A stretch of 64,000 nucleotides of DNA from Bacteroidia bacterium. GTDB lineage: Bacteria > Bacteroidota > Bacteroidia > Flavobacteriales > Flavobacteriaceae. How positions within the stretch are numbered: position 1 is the stretch's first letter; each line of letters opens with the position of its first letter. Under the pieces are notes generated by a model, which had not been told where the DNA came from, ran no database searches, and saw nothing but the letters and a program-made list of their open reading frames with translations. The DNA lies in the NCBI GenBank assembly GCA_030432635.1, contig JAUIMB010000004.1, positions 232,160 to 296,159 of the forward strand, written 5' to 3'. Made by a program: the position numbers and the translations under genes. This document shows positions 28,103-37,519 of the stretch, one piece after another.

Positions 28103-28975
28103 TTAATTCTGTTTTAGTACTTTATGTGTTCTTTTAATGGCTAATTCATTTTTGAAATCAATCCATTTTTGTCCTCTAATCTTACGCATTAAATTTTCAA
28201 AATGTCTCATAAAAAACACGTTGTAAAACATTCTTAATACAACTGATGGTTTTTTTGAAAATGCCCTTAACGTCATAGAAAAACCACCGTTGAGGTATTT
28301 GATATAGTGCCAGTAGCCGCTTGGCATATATAGAGCATCGCCATGACCCATTTCAATCTCGAAAGCTTCCAGTTTTTGTAGCGCAGGATAGGTTTCAAAG
28401 TCAGGGTTATCCATATCTATGGTTTCTAGATTATGCACTGAAAATGGTACTTTATACATGTATTTGGATTGTTCGGGGCTAAACAACAACACTTTCTTTT
28501 TTCCGTGAAAATGCACATGAACTAAATCTGCTAAATCCATATCATAATGTACAAGTACGTTGGATCCTTTGCTTCCAAAAAACAAAACGGGTAAGCGCTT
28601 AAAAAACTTTAATCCGATATCAGGAAAACTAAAATCATTAGCTAAGGCAGGCATTTTCTGCATTAAGTCATAGAAAAATATTCTTAAATCCGTAGGCTTT
28701 GATTTGATGAGATCAATATAGTCAGACATTTTCATAGTTACGGTTGGTTCAGCAGATTTTTGCTTTCCTTTGGTCTCTTGATTATTGTAAAGCGGTACCA
28801 CTTGATCACCAGCTAAAGCTTTGATATAATCGAGGTTCCATTTTTTATATGCTGGCCAATCTTTGATAAGTCCTTCAATGAGCACAGGCTTCTGCGGATT
28901 ATAATAGTGCTCTATAAAATCTGCCTTGGTTATATTTTCCACACGATCTATGGGCTGTGTTTTAAATGTTCCCAT
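28103..28975 (-). CDS. Cupin-like (JmjC-type) Fe(II)/2-oxoglutarate oxygenase candidate
   Basis: A 290-residue cupin_8/JmjC-like protein. The typical N-terminal segment KPVLIEGLIKDWPAYKKWNLDYIKALAGD is followed by the metal site: VHYDMDLAD (His and Asp of HxD) and the distal His in PSGYWHYIKYL. The metal triad is intact, so an oxygenase is plausible. The C-terminal 60 residues are basic and helical. It sits 4 nt before the C45-like gene inside the pigment operon and could hydroxylate an aryl or alkyl position; its substrate is unknown. Confidence 0.75.
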   Translation of the reverse strand: MGTFKTQPIDRVENITKADFIEHYYNPQKPVLIEGLIKDWPAYKKWNLDYIKALAGDQVVPLYNNQETKGKQKSAEPTVTMKMSDYIDLIKSKPTDLRIFFYDLMQKMPALANDFSFPDIGLKFFKRLPVLFFGSKGSNVLVHYDMDLADLVHVHFHGKKKVLLFSPEQSKYMYKVPFSVHNLETIDMDNPDFETYPALQKLEAFEIEMGHGDALYMPSGYWHYIKYLNGGFSMTLRAFSKKPSVVLRMFYNVFFMRHFENLMRKIRGQKWIDFKNELAIKRTHKVLKQN

Positions 28976-28987
28976 ACCTTTCTTTAT

Positions 28988-30523
28988 TTAAGATTTAGCT
29001 TTATTGGATTCTAATATTTTATGGATTAAATAGTCTTTCCCTACAATTTCAGAGCAGGTTACAACTGCACTAATGGTAACGCCCAAGATGCCATGCATAC
29101 CTAGGCATTGCCCAGTAAAATATAAATTATCAAGTTTTGTTCTTGGTGAAATATGGGATTGCATAGGCTTGTTCACGTCCTTGACATAACCATAAATCGA
29201 ACCTTCGTTACATCCAATATAATCTCTATAGGACAACGGTGTAGAGGTGTATATTTCTTGGATACAATCCCTTATGTTGGGAAACTTTTTTTCCAACTCA
29301 ATGATAATTTGTTCGGCTTTGTCCGATTTAAACTCTTCATAGGATTGGCCTCTATGATTTTTTTTGACCACAGTATTAAAAGTGTCTTTCCAAGGTTTCA
29401 TCTCATCATAGCGCATGTAAGTCATAATCGTAATGCTATCACCATATTCGCAATCCTTATCTTTTATTCCCATAGACAGCATATAATACTCAGGCCAAGT
29501 GTCTTCAGTATAATTGAGTGTTCCCCAAATATTTTCAGAAGATTTAAAATGATAATAGTTTTTATTGATATACTTAAAGCTATTGGGTTTTAAAACAATG
29601 TATAAGCTAAATGCAGCAATCGTACTTTCAATTCCAGAAATTCTATGGGTATATGATTTTCTGAAATGTTCCTTTCCTGCCATCTCCACAGTGAATTTAG
29701 GCTCTATATTTGAAATGAAGGTATTGGCATAAACTTCTGTACCATCCTCCAATTCAACTGAATTAACCAACTTATCCTCAACATTGAAACTTACAACTTC
29801 ACATTTCTTGAACACTTCGCCTCCGTAGTTTTTCAACTGCTTAATCAGTGCTTTTGTAATCTGGCTTCCTCCTCTAATACATCTGTAGGCACTTTCAATA
29901 TATGAATTGACTGCAAGTGCATGCACATAAAAAGGAGTCTTACTTTCGTCTCCAGCATACAAAAAATTAGATCCTGCCAACACAGCCCTTAGTTTTTTGT
30001 TTTGTGTTATTGAATTGATGAAATCTTTTGCCGATAGCTTAAAGACATTCATATCATAAGACAGGTCTTTAGGGTTTAAGGAGTACAATGGGAATTTTGA
30101 GCACGTTTCCTTAATCTTATCGCAGTAGGCATATATTGCCTTTTCTTCTTCTGGGAAATCGATGAGCAATTGCCTTATGAAATTGTCATAACCTTGGGCA
30201 TGCTTATATTCCTTGTCATCATCATCAAACGTGATAATATCAAATCCGTCTTCGTCTAACTTTTTGAGTTTAAGATCATTTATAATACCGATGTACTTGA
30301 AGTATTCGTATAAATTTTGTCCTTTGCTCAAGCCACCAATATAATGCACACCAGTATCAAAAATTGTTTTATCTCTAACAAAAGTTTGTAAATTGCCTCC
30401 AAACTGATTGTTTTTTTCTAAAACACATACATTGTAACCTTCTTTTGCCAAGAGTACAGCAGCAACCAAACCGCCTAAGCCACTTCCAACAATTACAATA
30501 TCATAATGTGATGCAATCTTCAA
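28988..30523 (-). CDS. Phytoene desaturase-like FAD oxidoreductase
   Basis: A 511-residue flavoprotein of the CrtI/all-trans-retinol saturase type. The FAD loop is IVGSGLGGLVAAVLLAKEGY with LEKNNQFGGNLQTF, and the C-terminal FAD contact is LYFTGQCLGMHGILGVTISA. No membrane helix is predicted beyond hydrophobic patches. It would oxidise or isomerise a polyene or long alkyl chain; in flexirubin clusters such a gene is a regular member, but its step is not settled. It is co-transcribed between the MMPL fusion (1 nt apart) and the cupin gene. Confidence 0.82.
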   Translation of the reverse strand: MKIASHYDIVIVGSGLGGLVAAVLLAKEGYNVCVLEKNNQFGGNLQTFVRDKTIFDTGVHYIGGLSKGQNLYEYFKYIGIINDLKLKKLDEDGFDIITFDDDDKEYKHAQGYDNFIRQLLIDFPEEEKAIYAYCDKIKETCSKFPLYSLNPKDLSYDMNVFKLSAKDFINSITQNKKLRAVLAGSNFLYAGDESKTPFYVHALAVNSYIESAYRCIRGGSQITKALIKQLKNYGGEVFKKCEVVSFNVEDKLVNSVELEDGTEVYANTFISNIEPKFTVEMAGKEHFRKSYTHRISGIESTIAAFSLYIVLKPNSFKYINKNYYHFKSSENIWGTLNYTEDTWPEYYMLSMGIKDKDCEYGDSITIMTYMRYDEMKPWKDTFNTVVKKNHRGQSYEEFKSDKAEQIIIELEKKFPNIRDCIQEIYTSTPLSYRDYIGCNEGSIYGYVKDVNKPMQSHISPRTKLDNLYFTGQCLGMHGILGVTISAVVTCSEIVGKDYLIHKILESNKAKS

Positions 30524-30524
30524 A

Positions 30525-33500
30525 TCAATTCCGTTTTAATAGCGTTAGTTTCGGTTCTTTTAGTTGTATATCGTATCCTTTTTCACAAAGCATCTCCAAA
30601 TTCATTTGATGCGCTTCCTTCAGTAAAATGATAGTTGTGTAATTGTGCTTGGATATTGCTTCTAAAAGTAAATTTTGATCGTTGTAGTCAAGCATCAAAA
30701 CATTGGTTTGATGCTCAAATGCTGCATTAGGAGTTGCCATCCACGATAATTTATAGTTGGCATGTGTAATGTAACTGTGTTTTACGATATTCAACGTGTC
30801 CAAGTCGTGAAGGTAAGTATAAATTTTCCTATCGGAATGATTAAGAGCCAATAAAAAATCCAATTGACCTTGATCCTTGGAGATATGGCTTATGGTTTCC
30901 TTGGAATCCAAAATGCTGTTGATTTGGTTGTACAGGTCAGCATGTTCAAATAAGTCTGCTTTCACACGTTTATATAAGTCAAGTCCTTTATAATTGTATT
31001 CCTCTAAGATACGATTATGGAAATATTTCGGACCTTCAATAGTGTTTCTCAAGAGTTCGAACTCTTGTTTAAAATACGCGCTGATTGCTTTAGTTCGTTC
31101 TTTGTAGGTGGTTCCAAAAGACGCATCCTCTTGTTTTATGCGTTTCAGGATTTTTAAGGTGACACTTCCGTTATAAATGATAAAACTGCCTTTAGGATTG
31201 ACTTCGGAATTTCCATGAATCAACACAGGTACAATATCCAATTTGAACTGTTCTGCCAGATAAAATGCACCTTTATGAAAGCGTTTTAATTTGTTGGTTG
31301 TCGACCGTGTGCCTTCTGGAAATATCACAAGTGAATAGCCTTGGTCCACTTTTTTTCTCAAATGTTCCAAACCTTGGTCAATGCCTTGGGATACTGGATA
31401 AAAACCTGCCAAACGTATGGCCTTGCCAAATATGGGAGAGTTATAAACCCAGTCATTGACTAAGAAAATGGTCTTGGAATGTAGCATTCCAATGGCCAAA
31501 ATGTCTAGGAATGACGTATGGTTAGCTATTATAATAGACTGCTTTTCGAAAGTCTCATTATTAGGATTCAAAATACGTTTCTTAACAAACGGATTGGTGT
31601 AGAGTACCGATTTTTTGAATTTGGAAAGCACTTTGTGAAACCAAGGCATTTTCTTCTTTTTGCTAATCGGTAATACCTTAAGGATTGTGACACTGAACAA
31701 CGACAATAGGAATCCGCCAAGACCAAAATATCCAAATGATAAAATGGAGTGTAAGAGCAGTCTCAGTGATATCGACCGATGTTTTTTACTTCCTATAAAT
31801 AGCTTAAATAAAATAGGTTGAAACGTGAAAGCCATTACCACTGCCGACAATATACCAATGAGTGAGACAGACGCTATGGAGTACAATGCAGGATGTTCAG
31901 CAAAAATCAATGCACCAACACCAAGAATGGTGGTAATTACGGAAAGTAGAATAGAGGTTTTGTAGGTTGGAAGGACATTTGTACCATACTTATAATTATG
32001 AAGTAGTCCGTTGGTTATAAAAATGCAGTAATCTACACCAAGACCAAATATAAATGTTGAAATGATAATGTTGAAAATATTGAACTCAATCTTAAAAAGT
32101 CCCATGAGTCCAATGGTAATCAACCACGTTAATCCGATAGGAATGATAGTCACAAGGGTTAATGATAGGCTTCTGTAGAATACCAATAGAATAAGAAGAA
32201 CAACAATAAATGAATATACGACCAAGCGGTTAAAATCATTTTTAAGATTTCCCAAAAAAGTCTCATTCATATCCCTTCTGTCTATTAACACCGTATTTGA
32301 ACTGTTCTCAAAACTGTGCTTTAAGCTATTGGTCTTATCCTTTTGCAACTTTACCAAAGTGGAAACTGTCACAAAGCCTTCAGATTCGGAAATATAATCT
32401 TCGACCTTAACAAAAGGTAAGGTACTATACGATGCTGTAGATAGTGGTTCGAATGTTTTGTCAAGATGAGCATAAAAGGCTTTAAAGGCATTGGGCTTAA
32501 AGCCAAATTCAGTTCCGTTGATTTCAAGATGATCATGCAGTTTAGTGATGCGTTCTTTATTCCAAAAGCTATTCCATTGTTGGATTTTGGATTCCTGACT
32601 GCTTTGGGATTTGATGAGTGTTCCAATGGAACTATAGTCAATGATTTCATTGCTGTTTTTTAAAACTTCCAACTGTTCGAATACACGTTCATTGGCTTTC
32701 AATGCGATGTCTTCTGATTCGCCATAAGTCGATATGTAAACCGATTTTGAAGTGCTATTTATTAAGTCTTCCAAGCGTTCATTGGCTTCAACCAAATGTT
32801 TCGGCTGATAGTTAAGCTTATTGAGGTCCTTGTTGAACGTCACATTGTTATGCGTATATAAACTGATGACCAATAAAACCAAAAGACTTCCAAGGATAAA
32901 CTTGGACTTATCGAAATTAAACGACGCCACTTTATCAATAAAGGTATTATTGGTGGTATTTACCGATTTGTTTTTGTACAACTGCGGAATGATCAACAAT
33001 GCAAATACAGAAGCACTTAGCACACTTATCGCAGCAAAAATCCCTAAATCCTGTAGTGCCTGGGATTTTAAAAACAGCAAACACAAAAACGCCAATGCCG
33101 TTGTTAAACTGCTCATTAGAATAGGCTTTGTGATCTCTTTATATAATACCTTGGGATCACTATTGTTCCTGATATGTGTTAGTATGTGTAAGGCATAGTC
33201 AAGTGTTATACCTAGTAATACAGAACCGATGCCAAGTGAAATTGCCGAAATTTCCGTTCGGATAACATACAAGACCGAAATGGCCATTAAGGCTCCAATT
33301 ATTGTAGGGACAAACAGAATAATTGGCAATAACAGTTTTTTATAGAAAGCGATCAGGATTATAAGTAAGATGCTCAAGGCAATACTCATCGTGAGTTGGA
33401 TATCGGACTTGATTTGGTTGGCATTGGCCACAGCAACCAAAGCGCCTCCGAAATATTCAGCTGAGGCTTTCTCCTTGAACTCTCTATTGAGGTTGGTGTT

Positions 33501-34205
33501 AATGGAATACAGGTTTTTAGCTAAAATGGCATTCTTTTTTGTTTCGCTGGATTTATATGTAGGTGTGATAAATAGTAAAATATGATTTTTATCTTCACTC
33601 AAAACGTATCCATTGTATACTGAAAAATCACCTCCAAGGTTTATGGCTTGTAACTTTTGAAGTGCAATCATTGAAAGTCCCAACGGATCTTTTAAAATGT
33701 TCTGTTTGGCAATTAAACCTGAAGGCGATATCAGCGTTTTATAATTGCGCTGTGTAATACGATTGATACTATCATGGTTTATTTTTTGAGCAATAGTTTG
33801 ATAGTCTTTACGTTCTAAAAGCAATGGTAAATTTTGATAGGCAAAATCAAAAGTTTGACGCATGGCAACATCATCAACAGTACCTTGAATATCTTTAATA
33901 AATGCTTTGGATGTAGAATCAACAACCGCTAAAAAAGCATCTGCATAAGCTACTAAATCATCAGTGGAACCTCGAGATTCTTTTTTGATGTTAACGATAA
34001 TCTTATCGGCGAAATTTACCTGCTGAAGTACTTTTTGAAGTTCGGAGGAACGTTCGTCAACAGGAATTAATTTAGTGATGTCTTCTTCAAATTGAATTTT
34101 GGAGGCCATACCTGCCAAGCCCAAAACAACCGCTAGAAAACTTATTAAGCTAATGGTCTTGTAGCGATTGATTTTTTCAAAAGTATTAGAAAAAACACTA
34201 TGCAT
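30525..34205 (-). CDS. MMPL transporter fused to PlsC acyltransferase and a degenerate methyltransferase-like domain
   Basis: A 1226-residue three-part protein. Residues 1-850 form an RND/MMPL exporter with two sets of membrane helices (first at about 20, clusters at 270-410 and 690-810) and two periplasmic loops. Residues about 870-1060 are a 1-acylglycerol-phosphate acyltransferase domain, with HX4D as NHTSFLD (His 896) and FPEGTRS near 961. The last 140 residues resemble a class I methyltransferase, but the glycine-rich SAM loop is missing (DQGQLDFLLAL). It could lift a pigment or lipid to the periplasm and acylate it. It overlaps the glycosyltransferase gene by 8 nt. Confidence 0.85.
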   Translation of the reverse strand: MHSVFSNTFEKINRYKTISLISFLAVVLGLAGMASKIQFEEDITKLIPVDERSSELQKVLQQVNFADKIIVNIKKESRGSTDDLVAYADAFLAVVDSTSKAFIKDIQGTVDDVAMRQTFDFAYQNLPLLLERKDYQTIAQKINHDSINRITQRNYKTLISPSGLIAKQNILKDPLGLSMIALQKLQAINLGGDFSVYNGYVLSEDKNHILLFITPTYKSSETKKNAILAKNLYSINTNLNREFKEKASAEYFGGALVAVANANQIKSDIQLTMSIALSILLIILIAFYKKLLLPIILFVPTIIGALMAISVLYVIRTEISAISLGIGSVLLGITLDYALHILTHIRNNSDPKVLYKEITKPILMSSLTTALAFLCLLFLKSQALQDLGIFAAISVLSASVFALLIIPQLYKNKSVNTTNNTFIDKVASFNFDKSKFILGSLLVLLVISLYTHNNVTFNKDLNKLNYQPKHLVEANERLEDLINSTSKSVYISTYGESEDIALKANERVFEQLEVLKNSNEIIDYSSIGTLIKSQSSQESKIQQWNSFWNKERITKLHDHLEINGTEFGFKPNAFKAFYAHLDKTFEPLSTASYSTLPFVKVEDYISESEGFVTVSTLVKLQKDKTNSLKHSFENSSNTVLIDRRDMNETFLGNLKNDFNRLVVYSFIVVLLILLVFYRSLSLTLVTIIPIGLTWLITIGLMGLFKIEFNIFNIIISTFIFGLGVDYCIFITNGLLHNYKYGTNVLPTYKTSILLSVITTILGVGALIFAEHPALYSIASVSLIGILSAVVMAFTFQPILFKLFIGSKKHRSISLRLLLHSILSFGYFGLGGFLLSLFSVTILKVLPISKKKKMPWFHKVLSKFKKSVLYTNPFVKKRILNPNNETFEKQSIIIANHTSFLDILAIGMLHSKTIFLVNDWVYNSPIFGKAIRLAGFYPVSQGIDQGLEHLRKKVDQGYSLVIFPEGTRSTTNKLKRFHKGAFYLAEQFKLDIVPVLIHGNSEVNPKGSFIIYNGSVTLKILKRIKQEDASFGTTYKERTKAISAYFKQEFELLRNTIEGPKYFHNRILEEYNYKGLDLYKRVKADLFEHADLYNQINSILDSKETISHISKDQGQLDFLLALNHSDRKIYTYLHDLDTLNIVKHSYITHANYKLSWMATPNAAFEHQTNVLMLDYNDQNLLLEAISKHNYTTIILLKEAHQMNLEMLCEKGYDIQLKEPKLTLLKRN

Positions 34206-35400
34206 CCTTAATTAAAATCTTTTTGTTTCCTATCATGGAGAAAAACAAAAAACCAATAAAACCGAAAATCAATGCTGCCATTATTGCTAAGGTGAAACTA
34301 CCTACAATGTAAGTTTTTAAATGTTTCAGTGCATCAAAATTCTGCGTCATTTCCTCGATGGTGTATTCGTATTTCACGCCCAAAACAAATTGCCCTATTT
34401 TAGAACTCGCATAGATGATAAATGGGAAGAAAGGAGGGATGCTTACGTTTGAAAATGTGAAGGCTATGGTTTTGTTCAGTTTAAAAACCACTGCCAAGAA
34501 CAATACTAAAAAAGTGTGAAAGCCCCAAAATGGAGATAATCCTATAAAAACACCAAGTGCTACAGACAAGGCTTTTTTTAATGGCGAGTCTGAATTCCCT
34601 AAAAAATCTTCAACAAAAAAACGCTTAATGCCTTTTTTTTTAAGGCTTCGAAGCAGGTTTCTGGGTTTGATGTACAGAAAGGTGACAATAACCAACCAAG
34701 TGTTAAGAATACTTATTCGGGTAAAATCCTTAAATGGTCGAAAGTGAGACACGCGTTCAGACTCATCGTACAACACTTTTATCGGTATGTTTTTCACTTC
34801 AATATCTCTCCAGGCAGCCTTTACAATGGCTTCAATCTCAAATTCAAACTTATTGGTATAAAGTTTAACATCCTTTAGCCGTTTGATGGGATAAAGCCTG
34901 TAACCCGATTGGGTGTCATTGAGCTTAATTCCTGTTTCAACCCAAAACCAAAAATTGGAAAACTTGTTGCCAAAACTACTTTTGGAGGGCACACCTTCTT
35001 GGCTCATGTCTCTTGAGCCAATAAATAGCACATTTTTAGATTCGCTAGACTTTAAGGCATTTACGAAGACCTCAATATCCTCTGGAAAATGTTGTCCATC
35101 GGAATCTATGGTTATCGCAAATTCATATCCCAATGCCAAGGCTTTTTTAAATCCGACTCTTAATGCATTTCCCTTGCCTTTGTTTTTTGGAAGGTGTACT
35201 TGTGTAATTTCAGGGTAGTGACTTAGAATTTCAGTTGTAGAATCGGTGGCACCATCATTGATGACGATCACATGCTTTGTGTATGCCAATACACCATCAA
35301 TAACACGTTTTATGGTTTTTTCGTTATTGTATGTTGGTATTAATATACAAATGTTTAGATCGTCTATATCTTGACTAATAGATGGTAATGTTTGACTCAC
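34198..35400 (-). CDS. GT2 glycosyltransferase fused to a DUF2062 membrane domain
   Basis: A 400-residue fusion. Residues about 12-230 are a family 2, dolichyl-phosphate-mannose-synthase-like glycosyltransferase (CILIPTYNNEKTIKRVIDGVL, VINDGATDST, and the DXD in ITIDSDGQHFPED). Residues about 260-400 match DUF2062, with three hydrophobic helices (LSVALGVFIGLSPFWGFHTF). Such fusions occur in flexirubin clusters; a sugar or sugar-phosphate would be added to a lipid-like acceptor on the inner face of the membrane. Known flexirubins are not glycosylated, so the acceptor is open. Confidence 0.82.
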   Translation of the reverse strand: MSQTLPSISQDIDDLNICILIPTYNNEKTIKRVIDGVLAYTKHVIVINDGATDSTTEILSHYPEITQVHLPKNKGKGNALRVGFKKALALGYEFAITIDSDGQHFPEDIEVFVNALKSSESKNVLFIGSRDMSQEGVPSKSSFGNKFSNFWFWVETGIKLNDTQSGYRLYPIKRLKDVKLYTNKFEFEIEAIVKAAWRDIEVKNIPIKVLYDESERVSHFRPFKDFTRISILNTWLVIVTFLYIKPRNLLRSLKKKGIKRFFVEDFLGNSDSPLKKALSVALGVFIGLSPFWGFHTFLVLFLAVVFKLNKTIAFTFSNVSIPPFFPFIIYASSKIGQFVLGVKYEYTIEEMTQNFDALKHLKTYIVGSFTLAIMAALIFGFIGFLFFSMIGNKKILIKDA

Positions 35401-35419
35401 TAATTTGCTTGATTAATTG

Positions 35420-35929
35420 CTACTTAGAATCCAAAATTAGTGCTTTTTCTTCATCGTTAAAAGATTTGGACTGTAAAACGTAGTCTTTTATATGTTTTTG
35501 GAGGGATTCAGATTTTATAGCTGAAAATTGCCTAAGAATAAACATTTTATCTGCTTCGATTTCAGATTTATATTTTAAGATCCTTGGTGAATTCTCCTGA
35601 ATGCTAAGTCTTATGAATCGTGGTTCAATACTATTAGGATGATCGGCAATTAGGTTTTCTAAATTGGTCGATCCTTCTTGAAAACCATCTTTTTTTTCTT
35701 TTATGGTTTTGGCATATCTTGCTTTCAGCATGGTTGCCGCACACTTATAGGCACGTAAGGCAACATCATCACTTGACTTAACTTTGGAAAGCAATTCGTG
35801 AAATGCCGTAACTTGGGTTTTGTCCTGTGCAGCTTCCTTATACATGTCCCTAACTTCACTTAGCTTCAAGGATTGTGCGCTAAGCTGGAACATAAAAAGA
35901 AATACAGGAATAAATTTAAGTACAATCAT
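35420..35929 (-). CDS. Secreted protein of unknown function in the pigment operon
   Basis: A 169-residue protein with an N-terminal signal peptide (MIVLKFIPVFLFMFQLSAQ). The mature part is almost wholly helical and charged (LSEVRDMYKEAAQDK, YAKTIKEKKDGFQEG). I do not recognise a family; the pattern suggests a TPR-like or all-alpha periplasmic protein. Its start overlaps the dehydratase-like gene by 4 nt, so it is coupled to it and part of the operon. Confidence 0.65.
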   Translation of the reverse strand: MIVLKFIPVFLFMFQLSAQSLKLSEVRDMYKEAAQDKTQVTAFHELLSKVKSSDDVALRAYKCAATMLKARYAKTIKEKKDGFQEGSTNLENLIADHPNSIEPRFIRLSIQENSPRILKYKSEIEADKMFILRQFSAIKSESLQKHIKDYVLQSKSFNDEEKALILDSK

Positions 35930-36294
35930 TTTTTAACTTCAAAATTAGCAGTCAGTTTTAAAGCGGTCGTGCTTTCAAAAGAGGTCGTGTTTTTTACCCG
36001 ATAGCCATCCTCAGTTTCGGTAACTTCCAATTGTAAATTTAAATTGGCATTGTGTTCGGGATTTATGATGGCCATGAATTTAATATTGCTTGCCGATTTC
36101 ATAAATAATGACGTCTTGGTCACTTCCTCAGTAAGCTCTTTGATAATCTGCATCATGCAAACACCTGGAGTTACAGGGTTCCCTGGGAAATGGCCATCAA
36201 AAACTTGATGGTCTTTATTGATGGTGATATTGGCATTCACCATATCGTCAACTTTATTTAAGCTATTGATTTTATAAAACTCTTTGACTAACAT
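35926..36294 (-). CDS. FabZ/ApeI-like hot-dog dehydratase with Glu-to-Gln change
   Basis: A 122-residue hot-dog protein. It has the FabZ signature around the catalytic His, FDGHFPGNPVTPGVCMMQII. In FabZ the acidic partner lies 14 residues after the His (HFPG...E); here that position is Gln (CMMQII). The protein is also shorter than FabZ, like the ApeI type of aryl polyene clusters. It probably contributes to dehydrating the growing 3-hydroxyacyl chain, perhaps in a complex with the two His-less hot-dog proteins at 48.1-49.0 kb. It abuts its upstream gene by one shared base. Confidence 0.8.
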   Translation of the reverse strand: MLVKEFYKINSLNKVDDMVNANITINKDHQVFDGHFPGNPVTPGVCMMQIIKELTEEVTKTSLFMKSASNIKFMAIINPEHNANLNLQLEVTETEDGYRVKNTTSFESTTALKLTANFEVKK

Positions 36295-36914
36295 TAATCT
36301 TCTTTTTTTGACATGTTAAACCTATAGGATAATCCAATTTGAAATACCGAATTGAATTGATTTTCGTCTTCATATTGTTCAGATTCAAAGCTATGAAAAG
36401 AACCTGAATAAACATCAATTAATCCTCTTTTATATCGTGCTTCAATCGCTAAGCCATTATCAAACCTATATCCCAATCCTGCTCCAATAGTTATATCTAT
36501 AAAAGTGACATCGTTTCCTCCATCGTCTCCTCGGTTGATCAATCCAATAAAACTATCATCAATGTCAAAATCTATGCTAGGCACAAGACTTAAGAAAAAT
36601 CGATCATCTCTATTTACAAAAAAATGGTTTGCGATACTAAGGGATATGTACTCTAGATTTAAGGTATCATTGTTCTCTTTTGTTTTTCCACCTTGATTGG
36701 AATACGAAACTTCTGGTTGAAGTTCGTATAAGTCTGTAAAGTCAATATTGAGAAATATACCTCCATAGGCATTGACTTTGGACTTTAAATCAGCATTGCT
36801 GAGACTGGATATATTCGCACCAGCTTTAAGTCCGAGATTTGCTTTGTTTTGAGACAGCGCTATCGATGTGCATGCAAAACATATTGCTATTGCAATAAAT
36901 TTTTTCATAATCAA
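36294..36914 (-). CDS. Outer-membrane beta-barrel (porin-family) protein
   Basis: A 206-residue protein with a signal peptide (KKFIAIAICFACTSIALSQ) and the alternating pattern of an eight-stranded outer-membrane barrel: LGLKAGANISSLSNADLKSK, YGGIFLNIDF, LQPEVSYSNQGGK, LEYISLSIANHFFVN, IGAGLGYRFDNGLAIEARYKRGLID and a final QIGLSYRF. This is the common Bacteroidetes outer membrane beta-barrel (OmpW/PorT-like) domain. It may help place the pigment in the outer membrane; direct evidence is only its operon position. Confidence 0.75.
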   Translation of the reverse strand: MIMKKFIAIAICFACTSIALSQNKANLGLKAGANISSLSNADLKSKVNAYGGIFLNIDFTDLYELQPEVSYSNQGGKTKENNDTLNLEYISLSIANHFFVNRDDRFFLSLVPSIDFDIDDSFIGLINRGDDGGNDVTFIDITIGAGLGYRFDNGLAIEARYKRGLIDVYSGSFHSFESEQYEDENQFNSVFQIGLSYRFNMSKKED

Positions 36915-37519
36915 TAAATGGTTTTTAAATTGATTTTCAATTTTATATTGCTATGGGTGATATCGATTTCATTAGCAACATTGTCTTTGATATTGGAGAA
37001 CGTAAAGTTTACCTTTTCCTTTCCATGCTTAGCAGTTACAATTTTGTTTAAATTATCTGAACTGTAGTAAAAATGTGGTTTGCCATATAATTCAGTCTCA
37101 AAAACAAGGCCAATTTGATTTTTAAATTGATGTTTAACACTTAAGTTTTCAGTTGTTAAAGTGGTAAAATCCTGTCTTAACACTTTTATCAAAAGTTTTC
37201 TGTTTAATTCGGAAACACAATAATTTACTTTGAATTCGTTATCCATTAGCGAAAAATCAAAGAGCTTGTTTCCCATTTCTGTAGTGAAAGCAATGCGATG
37301 GTGATTTTGGGCCAATTTCTTGATGATCAATAGGCCTCCAAAATCATTGTCGTAAACCTCTATTCGGGCTTTATAGACATAATCTTTTGAAATATCGGAA
37401 AAGTATGGATTAACGATACTGTTTTCCAAGGTGTACGTAGGAATCAGATGTTGCTTTTTAGGATAACTTCCACAAGACAACATCAAGCAAAACACCAGAC
37501 TAATGAGAAAAAAACGCAT
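36911..37519 (-). CDS. Lipoprotein of unknown function, possibly LolB-like
   Basis: A 202-residue lipoprotein (signal MRFFLISLVFCLMLSCG, lipobox LSC at Cys 16). The mature part is made of beta strands (KARIEVYDNDFGGLLIIKKL, HRIAFTTEMGNKLFDF, KIVTAKHGKEKVNFTF). Length, lipid anchor and position next to a LolA-like gene suggest a LolB-like half-barrel that accepts a lipophilic cargo at the outer membrane. This is inference from architecture and context; no LolB motif was matched with certainty. Confidence 0.65.
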   Translation of the reverse strand: MRFFLISLVFCLMLSCGSYPKKQHLIPTYTLENSIVNPYFSDISKDYVYKARIEVYDNDFGGLLIIKKLAQNHHRIAFTTEMGNKLFDFSLMDNEFKVNYCVSELNRKLLIKVLRQDFTTLTTENLSVKHQFKNQIGLVFETELYGKPHFYYSSDNLNKIVTAKHGKEKVNFTFSNIKDNVANEIDITHSNIKLKINLKTIY

